Source: Gracilibacillus kekensis
GTDB taxonomy: Bacteria > Bacillota > Bacilli > Bacillales > Amphibacillaceae
NCBI RefSeq assembly: GCF_900143085.1
Contig: NZ_FRCZ01000002.1
Coordinates: forward strand, 124,001-188,000
DNA length: 64,000 nt
Direction of reading: 5' to 3'
Shown piece by piece: positions 15,939-25,284 of the stretch. How positions within the stretch are numbered: position 1 is the first letter of the stretch; every line of letters begins with the position of its first letter. Both the position numbers and the translations under genes were made by a program. The notes beneath the pieces are model-generated. The model had not been told where the DNA came from, searched no databases, and was given only the letters and a program-made list of their open reading frames with translations.

Positions 15939-17351
15939 CTATTTTAGTTTGTGTCGTTGTAATTTATTGGTAGCATTTCTAGGAAGCTGATCGCGAAAAT
16001 GAATTTGTTTAGGAACTTTAAAGTTTGCTAAACGATCTTTACAATAATCCTTTATCCGATCTGTAGTTAATTGTTTATCATTTTTTACTATATACGCTAC
16101 TGGCACTTGACCCCACTGCTTATCTTCCTCCGCTGTCACTCCTGCCTCAACGATTCCATCCATCATTAACAGAACTTCTTCGATTTCAGCAGGATAAATA
16201 TTCTCCCCACCAGAAATAATTAAATCACTGCGACGATCAACAACATAAAGAAAACCCTCTTCATCGAAATAACCTAAATCCCCTGTTCGCAACCATTCAT
16301 TACTTTGTTTCTTATGTTGATAATATCCAGGTGAAACCATTGGACCCTTCGCAAGTATTTCTCCGATTTGATTAGGATTACATTCTTCTTTTTCATCGAC
16401 AATTTTTAATGTCGCAGTGAAGAGTGGCTTGCCTGCAGAACCTAATTTTCGCAAAGCATCTTTTTCGTTCAATGTAGCGATTTGGGAGCAGGTTTCAGTC
16501 ATGCCATATGTTTGAACAACAGGTGTCTGTTTCGCTTTAGCCTGCTCTAGTAATGGTTTAGGAGCTGGTCCACCGCCCAATAACATACACCGAAAAGAAT
16601 CTGGATAGCGTTCTGAACCCAATCTTTCTAGTAAGCGTGAGCATGTTACTGCAACAACTGATATTAATGTCACAGCAGATTTCATGATTGCTTGATGAAC
16701 TTTGTCTGCATCAAATTTTTCTAACAAATATACAGGCATACCATAAATCACACTTTTTATTAAAATCGATAGTCCACCAATATGGAATAACGGCAAACAC
16801 ACCAACCATTTGTCCTCAGGAAGCAATCCAAGATTTAGAGAAGAGGCAACTGCACTTGACCAATGATTGTGAAAGGTTTGCTGGACTGCTTTTGCTCTCC
16901 CAGTAGTTCCAGAGGTAAACATCATCGAACAAACTTTTTCCGCATCTATTTCATCTAAAAGCGGAACCTCATTTACAGTTAATTTTTTTACTTTAAGAAA
17001 GGATTCCACTGACACATTAAGATGTTTCGCTTTTTCCAAATAATGAGAGGATGTAAGGATAAGACCGACATCTGCATCATTACATTGTTGTTGCCATTCA
17101 GATCTTGATAATCGCGTATTTAAAAACACAACAGGTGTTTGTAGATATGTACATCCCCAAAAGGCAACCGCCATATCGATCGAATTGTCGGATAGAATCG
17201 CAATATGGCCATTCGGCTTAAGGTTATCTAATTGACGGGCAAATTGCTGTGATTTTTGTTGTAGCTGAAGAAAAGTGACAGAATGGTCTTCCATTTCAAT
17301 TGCAATCTGATTAGGTGATAGGGCTGCTCTTTTATTTAACCAATGTTCCAT
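15939..17351 (-). CDS. menE: 2-succinylbenzoate–CoA ligase
   Basis: A 470-residue acyl-CoA synthetase of the ANL superfamily that activates o-succinylbenzoate for naphthoate ring closure in menaquinone synthesis. The ATP loop FTSGTTGRAKAV lies at residues 145-156, with a YGMTETCSQ motif, an ATP-binding TGDLGYFDEEG and a C-terminal lid with RNATNKLQR carrying the catalytic Lys. GGAGGT precedes the ATG. It is last in the menF-D-H-B-E order but separated from menB by about 650 bp of palindromic repeats, which may uncouple its expression. Confidence 0.93.
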   Translation of the reverse strand: MEHWLNKRAALSPNQIAIEMEDHSVTFLQLQQKSQQFARQLDNLKPNGHIAILSDNSIDMAVAFWGCTYLQTPVVFLNTRLSRSEWQQQCNDADVGLILTSSHYLEKAKHLNVSVESFLKVKKLTVNEVPLLDEIDAEKVCSMMFTSGTTGRAKAVQQTFHNHWSSAVASSLNLGLLPEDKWLVCLPLFHIGGLSILIKSVIYGMPVYLLEKFDADKVHQAIMKSAVTLISVVAVTCSRLLERLGSERYPDSFRCMLLGGGPAPKPLLEQAKAKQTPVVQTYGMTETCSQIATLNEKDALRKLGSAGKPLFTATLKIVDEKEECNPNQIGEILAKGPMVSPGYYQHKKQSNEWLRTGDLGYFDEEGFLYVVDRRSDLIISGGENIYPAEIEEVLLMMDGIVEAGVTAEEDKQWGQVPVAYIVKNDKQLTTDRIKDYCKDRLANFKVPKQIHFRDQLPRNATNKLQRHKLK

Positions 17352-17404
17352 AACGCACCTCCACGATGGATACTAGTAAAGAAACTGGGACATAATTCTT
17401 TTAA

Positions 17405-17937
17405 TTCATTATACGACATAACTTTTTGCTGCGAATAGCCTTTGAGAACGGATAACTGAGTAGCAACCGCTTCGGCTTGCCCACTTCCCTTTCCATGGGG
17501 TTTTCCCTTCAGCTAACTTTTCCTAGCAAAAACCGCTTGAAAAAGTGTATCTTCAGGAAAAACGAGTCCCATAGGAGTTGGAGTGGCCGCCTCCGCTGAA
17601 TAAAACTCTACAAAGGTTGTAATATTTTGAGTCAATGCTAGGTAATCCATTAGCAAAATTGTTTACTTTTATTAATAATATTTTGGAATTTATTGATAAA
17701 AAGCACAACATGTTTATACTAACTTGAGTTGTAAAGCAATATAAAGCGCAGGCGTCCGTTTTCACTCCTGCGGGATATTTTTATCCGAAGATCCACTTTT
17801 TGAGCGAACTTTGCTTAAAAAGTTAGCTTCGGGTAAAAACCCGCGGAAAGGTAAACGGACAAGCCGGAGCGGTTGCAAAGCACATATAAAATTTCAAGAT
17901 TACCAAATAGAGTTTATGTCGCAAATTCCTTCTAATA
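17405..17937. repeat. Composite palindromic element, A–core–B / B'–core–A'
   Basis: The left unit runs from about 17405 (end A, TTATACGACATAAC) through a core with TTCAGCTAACTTTT to end B near 17620. The right unit runs from about 17700 (end B', TTGAGTTGTAAAGC) through GAAGATCCACTTTTT and AAAAAGTTAGCTTCGG to end A' near 17937 (TTTATGTCGC). A spacer of about 80-100 bp has no gene. The whole gap between menB and menE is this element plus short flanks. Confidence 0.8.
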
Positions 17938-18002
17938 CACATGAAAATCCAAACGATTTCAAAATCTATACTGATAATCGTTTGGATTTATTAAATCGGA
18001 TA

Positions 18003-18821
18003 TTAAGGGAAACGCGGGAATTGTTTAAAGTCCGGCTTACGCTTTTCTTTAAACGCATCTCGACCTTCTTTTGCTTCATCTGTTGTATAGTAAAGCAATG
18101 TAGCATCTCCACCCATTTGTTGCAGACCAGCCAAGCCATCTGTATCAGCATTAAAGGATGCTTTCAAGAAACGTAGCGCTGTTGGAGATTTTTCTAACAT
18201 TTCCTCACACCATTGCACCGTCTCTTCTTCCAGTTTGTCTAGCGGAACTACCGTGTTAACTAAGCCCATGTCTAACGCTTCTTGGGCATTATATTGTCGA
18301 CATAAATACCAGATTTCACGAGCTTTCTTATGTCCTACAATTCGAGCTAGTAAACCAGCACCGTAACCAGCATCAAAGCTTCCTACTTTAGGTCCTGTTT
18401 GACCAAAAATAGCATTATCCGCTGCAATGGTTAAATCACATACAACATGAAGGACATGTCCACCACCAATTGCAAAACCTGACACCATTGCGACAACTGG
18501 TTTAGGTATTACCCGAATTAACCGCTGTAAATCTAGAACATTTAGACGTGGTATTTCATCTTCACCAACATAACCACCATGACCACGTACTTTTTGATCT
18601 CCACCAGAACAGAATGCTTTTTCTCCAGCCCCAGCCAGCACGATCACACCAATTTTGGAGTCATCACGCGCATATGTAAAAGCGTCGATTAGTTCATTTA
18701 CCGTTTGAGGACGAAAAGCATTTCTCACCTCTGGACGGTTTATCGTTATTTTAGCAATACCATTATATGTTTCATACAAAACATCTTCATAGCTTCGTTC
18801 ACTTACCCATTCTACTGTCAT
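18003..18821 (-). CDS. menB: 1,4-dihydroxy-2-naphthoyl-CoA synthase
   Basis: A 272-residue crotonase-fold enzyme that closes the second ring of the naphthoquinone. Recognisable segments are [13 protein letters not shown], the oxyanion-forming [20 protein letters not shown], and [11 protein letters not shown]-type motifs (here [12 protein letters not shown]). The length matches the family. AGGAGG lies before the ATG. It follows menH with about 50 nt between, so it is in the same operon. Confidence 0.96.
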   Translation of the reverse strand: MTVEWVSERSYEDVLYETYNGIAKITINRPEVRNAFRPQTVNELIDAFTYARDDSKIGVIVLAGAGEKAFCSGGDQKVRGHGGYVGEDEIPRLNVLDLQRLIRVIPKPVVAMVSGFAIGGGHVLHVVCDLTIAADNAIFGQTGPKVGSFDAGYGAGLLARIVGHKKAREIWYLCRQYNAQEALDMGLVNTVVPLDKLEEETVQWCEEMLEKSPTALRFLKASFNADTDGLAGLQQMGGDATLLYYTTDEAKEGRDAFKEKRKPDFKQFPRFP

Positions 18822-18870
18822 TGTTTGACCTCCTCTAATTTATACATTGTTGTCTTCTAGATGACGAAAC

Positions 18871-19674
18871 TTATCTGGAAGTTTGCGTCATAATAAAGTC
18901 TTCTACTATTGTACCAAATTTTTTTGATTGTTCCACATGAATTGCATGACCAGCTTCTTCAATAACGACAATTTTACTATTTGGCAAGCATTCATTCATT
19001 TTTCGATTCACCGTGACAAACTTATAATCCCATTCACCGACGATTAATAATACAGGAAAAGTTAAATCAAAAAGCTTGTTCCACCATGAAGACATCACAC
19101 CTGTTCCCATTACTTCCAAAGATAAAGCTAAACCTTTTCTATCTTGTGTTAATCGTTCTTCTCTAATAGCCAGACGTTTTTCAATAGGGAGTTGCTTTTG
19201 GGAATCAAATAAAGGAAGATTCTCCCATTTATCGACAAAGTCTTCGATTTTATGATGTAAAATAAAATCAGCTAATTGTTGATCTTTTTCCTGTCGTTCT
19301 TGTCGATCTTGCTTTTCTTTTAATCCTGGAGAAGCACTTTCTAAAGATAATGTGCGAATCATTTCTGGGTAGTAACAAGCAAAAGAAAGTGCTGTCCTCC
19401 CTCCCATCGAATACCCTACTAAATCTATCTGATCTAATTGTAAATGAGCCATAAGTGTTTTAAGATCTGCACAACATTCTTCCATCGAATGCACGCTTGC
19501 TTTTGTCTGCCCGTGTCCTGGAAGATCAATCAAAATGCATTCATATTCGGGGAAAAATGCGAGTATTGACTGCCATGTTCGAGTGGAGGCGGTAAAACCA
19601 TGTAAAAAAACAATTGGCTTACCTTTTCCATATCGTTCTACCCAATACGAGTTATCTCTAACCTTGACTTGCAT
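18871..19674 (-). CDS. menH: SHCHC synthase (alpha/beta hydrolase)
   Basis: A 267-residue alpha/beta hydrolase that eliminates pyruvate from SEPHCHC in menaquinone synthesis. The oxyanion region FLHGFTAS lies near residue 23, the nucleophile elbow GYSMGG (Ser89) at 87-92, and the catalytic His in EAGHAIHVEQ near the C-terminus. The start is MQVKVRDN with GGAGG nine bases upstream, which overlaps the menD 3' end by 17 bp and implies translational coupling. A longer in-frame extension lies wholly inside menD and is rejected. Confidence 0.93.
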   Translation of the reverse strand: MQVKVRDNSYWVERYGKGKPIVFLHGFTASTRTWQSILAFFPEYECILIDLPGHGQTKASVHSMEECCADLKTLMAHLQLDQIDLVGYSMGGRTALSFACYYPEMIRTLSLESASPGLKEKQDRQERQEKDQQLADFILHHKIEDFVDKWENLPLFDSQKQLPIEKRLAIREERLTQDRKGLALSLEVMGTGVMSSWWNKLFDLTFPVLLIVGEWDYKFVTVNRKMNECLPNSKIVVIEEAGHAIHVEQSKKFGTIVEDFIMTQTSR

Positions 19675-21406
19675 CACTATTTTCCTCCAAAACAGATAAC
19701 GTGTTCTCTTCAATCTCTTGCCATTTGGTCCGATGCCAATCAACATTTTCTTTACGAATCGTCTGAACCTCTATCAGTGACACCGCGCCATTCTTGTAAC
19801 TTTTGTTTAAGGCATCTAGATATTGTTTCCAATCTTCAACAGCATGGTAGCTAATATCGTATAAAGCTGCCACCTTCTCCATTGAAATATGTTGGGGAGT
19901 ACCAAATAACATTTCATAATGGACATTTTCCGCCTGTGCTTGTGGTAAAAAGGAAAAAATTCCTCCACCTTGATTGTTTATTAAGACAATAGTGAGATTA
20001 AACGTATAGTTTTTCGTCAATAGTAAACCGTTCATACTGTGCAGAAAAGAAATATCCCCAACTAAAAGCGTGACATGTTTCCCAGTTATCGCTGTTCCTA
20101 TAGCAGTAGACAGAATACCATCGATTCCATTTGCACCACGATTAGCATAAATCGTTATTTCTTTATCACTAGCAAACCAGAATGTGTCTACGTCCCGAAT
20201 TGGCATACTATTTCCAACAAAAAGTGTACTCTTACTTGGAATAGTTGATTGAATCCCTTGTACAGCTGTACCCTCGGTCAAAAGTTGTTGTTGTTTTCCA
20301 AGAGTTTCCTTCGTCTGTTTGTTTAGAGTTTGCCATAAGGATGACCAGTTCGAATCCATCGAAACCGAAAGCTGAGCTAGTTGTCTGGCAATCTCTCTTG
20401 GCTGACCATAAATATAGTGCGCCTTTTTGATGGACGGGTTCCGGTAACTGACCTCTTCATCAATAATAAACTGCATAATGTCATTTTCCTGTAATAGTTG
20501 CAAGAAGGCTTTGGATACAGGCATGGCCCCAAATCGAATAACAATGTCTACATTAAGTCGTTCACGAACCTGCTTTGATTTCAAGATACTATCATAACTT
20601 TCGACAAGTAAATCTTCGCACTTTACATTTCTTAAGGATGATAATGGATCAGCGAGAATGGGTGCCTGCCAAGCTTGTGCCAATTGCAAAACAGACTCCT
20701 TTAACATTGGATCATCTTGTGGTCCACAAACAATTAACACTCGCTTATTTCCTGCTAACTTATTCTTAATCACAGATAATGCAGTCTGATCCAACTGAGT
20801 TTCTATCGAATGAAAGTGTTTTAATTCCTGAGAAGCTTCTCCCCACACATCATCCACAGTAAAATCCGGTATGAGTGGTTCGCGAAAAGGAAAATTAAGG
20901 TGGACCGGACCTTTTACAGGATATAAGGATTTTTGTACGGCACGATCCGCATTATTTCTTGTGTACTGTAAAATATTATTAGTTGTTTCCGGCAACGCCA
21001 TTTCATGAAACCATTTAACGTAGTTACCATACATCTTGATTTGATCAATCGCCTGTGGAGCGCCAACATCACGTAATTCATGAGGTCGATCAGCAGTTAA
21101 TACAATTAAAGGAATCCGACTATAATAAGCTTCAATAATAGCTGGAAAGTAATTAGCAGCAGCCGTACCAGAAGAACATACCAGTACGACTGCTTGGTTT
21201 GTTTCTTTCGCAATTCCTAAACCAAAAAATCCTGCCGAGCGTTCGTCAATATCTACCCATATTTTGAATGCTCCATATTCTGCAAATGTTAAAGCAAGTG
21301 GCGTCGATCGTGAGCCAGGTGAAACTACAATATGCCGCACCCCACTTTGGTAGAGTTGATCAACAAAATTGCCGACATACTTTGTTAAAGATGTAATATG
21401 ACTCAT
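19658..21406 (-). CDS. menD: SEPHCHC synthase (thiamine diphosphate enzyme)
   Basis: A 582-residue ThDP-dependent enzyme that joins 2-oxoglutarate to isochorismate. The N-terminal VSPGSRSTPLAL is diagnostic of MenD. The ThDP-binding region is seen at GDISFLHSMNGL...NNQGGGIF. The ATG overlaps the menF stop as ATGA, with GGAGG upstream, so the two are translationally coupled. It overlaps menH downstream. Confidence 0.96.
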   Translation of the reverse strand: MSHITSLTKYVGNFVDQLYQSGVRHIVVSPGSRSTPLALTFAEYGAFKIWVDIDERSAGFFGLGIAKETNQAVVLVCSSGTAAANYFPAIIEAYYSRIPLIVLTADRPHELRDVGAPQAIDQIKMYGNYVKWFHEMALPETTNNILQYTRNNADRAVQKSLYPVKGPVHLNFPFREPLIPDFTVDDVWGEASQELKHFHSIETQLDQTALSVIKNKLAGNKRVLIVCGPQDDPMLKESVLQLAQAWQAPILADPLSSLRNVKCEDLLVESYDSILKSKQVRERLNVDIVIRFGAMPVSKAFLQLLQENDIMQFIIDEEVSYRNPSIKKAHYIYGQPREIARQLAQLSVSMDSNWSSLWQTLNKQTKETLGKQQQLLTEGTAVQGIQSTIPSKSTLFVGNSMPIRDVDTFWFASDKEITIYANRGANGIDGILSTAIGTAITGKHVTLLVGDISFLHSMNGLLLTKNYTFNLTIVLINNQGGGIFSFLPQAQAENVHYEMLFGTPQHISMEKVAALYDISYHAVEDWKQYLDALNKSYKNGAVSLIEVQTIRKENVDWHRTKWQEIEENTLSVLEENSDASQG

Positions 21407-22794
21407 AATGATCCTCCAAGCGCCTGCAACATAGGTGTAAACTTTATGTTTGTTTCTTGATATTCGATTTCAGGATCGGACCCCTTCACTACACCACAGC
21501 CAGCAAACAAGGAAGCTTTATCCTGATCAATTAATGCCGAACGAATAGCAACTGCGAATTCACCATTAAAATGTTGATCAAACCAACCGATAGGTGCTCC
21601 ATACCAACCACGTTCCAACAACTCAAACTTTCGGATAAACGCTAATGAACTTTCACGTGGAAAACCACATAAAGCAGGTGTTGGGTGTAGTTTTTCCACA
21701 ACATCTAATAATGTATATCCTTTTTTTAGTTCTGCTTTTACAGGAGTGTACAAGTGTTGCAAATTTTTCAACCGATATAATGATGGTTGATCAGGAATTT
21801 CTACATACTTAGCACATGAATGTACCGCGCTTTTAATCATATCAACGACAAATTGGTGTTCTTCCCTATTCTTTTGATCGTTTAATAATTGTTGACCATA
21901 CCAATTATCTTCTTTCAACGACTTTCCTCTTGGCGAAGTACCCGCCAAACAAGTCGAAAATAATTGTTGATTATCTACTTTCACTAATCTTTCCGGTGTA
22001 GCTCCTACAAAACAAACATCATCTTTTTCCCATGCGAAAACAAAACTATGCTCTTGAGTGTTTTTAAGAGTGTTCAAAACTTGTCCAATATCACATATAT
22101 CCTCAAATTCGATTTGGAGTTCCCTTGCTAATACAATTTTATCTACATCGTCCTGTTCAATCGTGTCCGTAACTTTGACAACCAATTCTCTCCACTGTAC
22201 AGGATCTACCTCATGTTTTAATACAATGGCATTTTTCTGAAATATTGGTTCCGGTGCATGAATAAGCTGATTTCTTTTGGTAACTAAATCTGCTGAAAGT
22301 TCATCAATGTTACTTTCTTCTTTCACATAAACAGTTGTTGTTAAAAAAGCAGAATCGTTTTCCACCGTCAACAAGAATGTTGGCACACGAAATTGACTCC
22401 CCTCGAAACCTTTCCAAAGTTCGTTCACTTTTTCATCAGAATCAAAAGGAAAGCCTCCAAACGCAATCGGGCCTGTTTTATATTGATCATATGGATTATC
22501 CACCCAACTATTTTTCAATACTTGTTCCCATTCATTGGTTAATTGGTGATAAGAGCCGTCTTGATTTTGTAAAAGCACAGCATCTCCAATACCGACAAAT
22601 TGTGTAGATTGATCTGCACTTGACCAAAACATTCTATTCTCTTGCAGTCCTTTACCAGCCTGGAAAAATTGGATGGGATCGATCCATGCTATTTGTTCCG
22701 TAATACTTACAAAGGTTGGTGCAGCCTTGCCTATTGATTGCTTCTGTGCTGCTTGCAACACACCATCTATATCTAAGTCCTTTGTTTCAATCAT
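21403..22794 (-). CDS. menF: Isochorismate synthase
   Basis: A 463-residue chorismate-utilising enzyme of the menaquinone pathway. The C-terminal catalytic domain shows the family motifs FVGATPERLVK, HLYTPVKAELK, HPTPALCGFPRE and CGVVKGSDPEIEYQE. The start MIETKDL has GGAGGG seven bases upstream, nine codons inside the longest frame. It is first in the men operon. The promoter lies in the roughly 230-bp gap to divergent menA. Confidence 0.95.
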   Translation of the reverse strand: MIETKDLDIDGVLQAAQKQSIGKAAPTFVSITEQIAWIDPIQFFQAGKGLQENRMFWSSADQSTQFVGIGDAVLLQNQDGSYHQLTNEWEQVLKNSWVDNPYDQYKTGPIAFGGFPFDSDEKVNELWKGFEGSQFRVPTFLLTVENDSAFLTTTVYVKEESNIDELSADLVTKRNQLIHAPEPIFQKNAIVLKHEVDPVQWRELVVKVTDTIEQDDVDKIVLARELQIEFEDICDIGQVLNTLKNTQEHSFVFAWEKDDVCFVGATPERLVKVDNQQLFSTCLAGTSPRGKSLKEDNWYGQQLLNDQKNREEHQFVVDMIKSAVHSCAKYVEIPDQPSLYRLKNLQHLYTPVKAELKKGYTLLDVVEKLHPTPALCGFPRESSLAFIRKFELLERGWYGAPIGWFDQHFNGEFAVAIRSALIDQDKASLFAGCGVVKGSDPEIEYQETNIKFTPMLQALGGSL

Positions 22795-23024
22795 TGGTAA
22801 CCCTCCAATATAATAGGGCATTTATCATAAACGCTATTCATTATAGTATAATTTGTTATATTTTAAAAGGTTATAACTTCTGCTACTAGTTATATACCCT
22901 TTATTAGTATAACAAAAAACTTATCTTTGGTGCTGAATAATGTTTCAAACAATAGATTGACACATATTTAAGTATTCACTAAACTTATGATGTTACTTAT
23001 TTTTTTTAAGGAGATTATTTACAT

Positions 23025-23969
23025 ATGGGAAACAAATCACATACTAACGCAAACCACTTAAATGAGAAACCCGGATTTCATGTATGGTGGAGACTGTTAA
23101 GACCGCACACATTAACTGCTTCTTTCATTCCTGTTTTTGTCGGAACGATGCTTGCTGTTTTAGATGGTAGCTTTCGTCCTTTAGTATTTATTGCCATGTT
23201 AATTGCAGCAATGTTAATTCAGTCTGCTACAAATATGTTTAATGAATATTATGATTTCATAAGAGGTTTAGATAACGAAGATTCTGTAGGCATAGGTGGC
23301 ACCATTGTTAGAGATGGTATTAAACCTAACGTTGTAAAAAGGTTAGCCTTTTCCTTTTTGGGAGTAGCCGCATTACTCGGTGTCTATATTTGTTTGATTT
23401 CCAATTGGTGGATCGCGGTCATTGGACTTGCCTGTATGTTAATCGGTTATTTATACACTGGCGGACCAGTTCCGATTGCATATACACCACTAGGAGAAGT
23501 TGTTTCAGGTCTTTTGATGGGCACAGTAATTATTGGGATAAGCTATTATATCCAAACTTTCGCTATTTCTTGGCAGATACTTGTCATCTCTATTCCGATC
23601 GCGATATTTATTGGTTGTATTATGCTTTCTAATAATATTCGCGACCTTGAAGGAGATAAAGAAAACGGACGTAAAACCATTGCGATTCTAATTGGTCGAA
23701 ACAAGGCAATATTTTTGTTGTCAAGCTTGATGTTAACCAGTTATGCCTTGACGGCAGCTTTTATAATTGCTGGACTATTACCTATTTACAGTATTATTAG
23801 TTTGTTAAGTATTACAAAAGCAAGAGAAGCGATTAAAACTTTCCAAGCAAATACAACAAATGTCGGAATGATCCCGGCAATGGTAGCAACGGCCAAGACA
23901 AATACATTCTATGGTGGACTTATCGGTTTGTCTCTACTTCTGCAAATCCTTTTTCCTTTGCCGTTATAA
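23025..23969 (+). CDS. menA: 1,4-dihydroxy-2-naphthoate polyprenyltransferase
   Basis: A 314-residue UbiA-family membrane prenyltransferase with eight to nine hydrophobic segments. The two Asp-rich motifs are visible: NEYYDFIRGLD (residues 73-83) and NNIRDLEGDKENGRKT (203-218). It attaches the isoprenoid tail to DHNA. AAGGAG is well placed. It is transcribed divergently from menF, and the next gene downstream is a hotdog thioesterase that probably supplies its substrate. Confidence 0.95.
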   Translation: MGNKSHTNANHLNEKPGFHVWWRLLRPHTLTASFIPVFVGTMLAVLDGSFRPLVFIAMLIAAMLIQSATNMFNEYYDFIRGLDNEDSVGIGGTIVRDGIKPNVVKRLAFSFLGVAALLGVYICLISNWWIAVIGLACMLIGYLYTGGPVPIAYTPLGEVVSGLLMGTVIIGISYYIQTFAISWQILVISIPIAIFIGCIMLSNNIRDLEGDKENGRKTIAILIGRNKAIFLLSSLMLTSYALTAAFIIAGLLPIYSIISLLSITKAREAIKTFQANTTNVGMIPAMVATAKTNTFYGGLIGLSLLLQILFPLPL

Positions 23970-24056
23970 AGAGGCTTCTATCCGTATACGTGGATAGATT
24001 AATAGCAAAACGTATCTGGAGGTTATGTTTGGGATATAGATTTGGAGGAAATTTAC

Positions 24057-24449
24057 ATGGCACATCAAACTTTAATGGAAGCATTGCATATGAATATTAG
24101 AAGGCAATCAACTGAACTTGTTTCAGTTGAAATGCCTGTTACAGGATCAGTTAAACAACCAATGGGTTTTTTGCACGGTGGGGCAACTGTTTCGTTAGCA
24201 GAAACTGCTGCAAGTATTGGTGGTATGCAATATGTTGATCCCTCATCACAAGCAATTGTTGGGATCGAAATTAACTGCAATCATCTCCAGGCCAAGAAAG
24301 ACGGAATAGTAACTGCAGAAGCAACTCCGATTCATATTGGTAAAAAAACAATGGTATGGAATATCAATGTAGTGGATGAAGACAACCAATTAATAGCAAT
24401 ATCACGATGTACCTTAGGGATTATAAACACAAACCCAAAAGAGGACTAA
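24057..24449 (+). CDS. menI: Hotdog-fold thioesterase, probably DHNA-CoA thioesterase
   Basis: A 130-residue PaaI/YuxO-type thioesterase. The motif GFLHGGATVSLAE (residues 37-49) carries the catalytic acidic residue and the helix-capping HGG of this family. The start MAHQTL has GGAGG eight bases upstream, five codons inside the longest frame. Its position directly after menA, facing the men operon, makes hydrolysis of DHNA-CoA its likely job; the sequence alone would only support an acyl-CoA thioesterase. The symbol is therefore provisional. Confidence 0.75.
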   Translation: MAHQTLMEALHMNIRRQSTELVSVEMPVTGSVKQPMGFLHGGATVSLAETAASIGGMQYVDPSSQAIVGIEINCNHLQAKKDGIVTAEATPIHIGKKTMVWNINVVDEDNQLIAISRCTLGIINTNPKED

Positions 24450-24562
24450 CTAATTCTTAACGACTAGAGCGCATCAACTATATCTTCATTTATTTCAGAT
24501 TCAATCTGGAATTGGATACCGAAATACTGTAATACCAGTAGTTATATACTTGCATTGCTTAC

Positions 24563-24592
24563 AAAAATCGAGCAGATGACTGCTCGATTTTT
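24563..24592. terminator. Bidirectional terminator between thioesterase and ECF gene
   Basis: AAAAATCGAGCAG pairs perfectly with CTGCTCGATTTTT around ATGA. It serves the two convergent genes. Confidence 0.85.
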
Positions 24593-24605
24593 ATATGACG
24601 ACATT

Positions 24606-25178
24606 CTAATTCCTCTTTATCCATTTTTGCAATTTGGTAAATATAATTGCAAAAACAATTCCTACTATCACACCTTTTATTAGATTAAAAGGCAAAATCC
24701 CCACCAATACCGTACTGAGTTTGACGGTCTCTGACATTTCCTCCCATCCCATAAACCAACTGTAAGCTGGGATAAACAGAAAATAATTCAAGATACTTAA
24801 ACCTACTGTCATAAAAACCGTACCAAGTACTAATCCATTTAAAACACTTTTCATGGTACCGTGTTTTAAATAAAGAAAGCTTACCGGTACTATATAAAAC
24901 ATACCAGCAAAGAAATTTGCCATTACTCCTATTGGATCTGATATAGCTGTTAAAAGCAAATAAAGAATATTTTTTATACCTACTACAAGGACCCCCGCAA
25001 GTGGGGAAAACATAATACTTGCAATAAGCGCAGGTATATCGCTGACATCTATTCGAAGATATGCTGGCAGAAATGGTAATGGAAAATTTAAAAACATTAA
25101 TAAGACCGAAATAGTTCCCATGATGGAAATAACAATCAAACGATAAAGTTTATTCGTTTGGGTAATTGATGACTTCAA
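24606..25178 (-). CDS. ribU: ECF transporter S component, riboflavin type (RibU/FmnP)
   Basis: A 190-residue membrane protein with six hydrophobic segments. The segments RIDVSDIPALIAS and GVLVVGIKNILYLLLTA match the RibU substrate-specificity component that binds riboflavin and works with the shared EcfAA'T module. The start is a TTG preceded by GGGAGG at eight bases, 22 codons inside the longest frame; the extra N-terminus there is not conserved-looking. No FMN riboswitch can be seen in the roughly 105 bp upstream, unlike B. subtilis. Confidence 0.8.
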   Translation of the reverse strand: MKSSITQTNKLYRLIVISIMGTISVLLMFLNFPLPFLPAYLRIDVSDIPALIASIMFSPLAGVLVVGIKNILYLLLTAISDPIGVMANFFAGMFYIVPVSFLYLKHGTMKSVLNGLVLGTVFMTVGLSILNYFLFIPAYSWFMGWEEMSETVKLSTVLVGILPFNLIKGVIVGIVFAIIFTKLQKWIKRN

Positions 25179-25284
25179 TATGTTAGCCTCCCAATACAAC
25201 ATAAAAGGTTTTTCAAAATTGGTCAGATAAACAATCTGCCACAAATTATCGTATGGTTTTTAACATATTATGTCAACCTTTATT

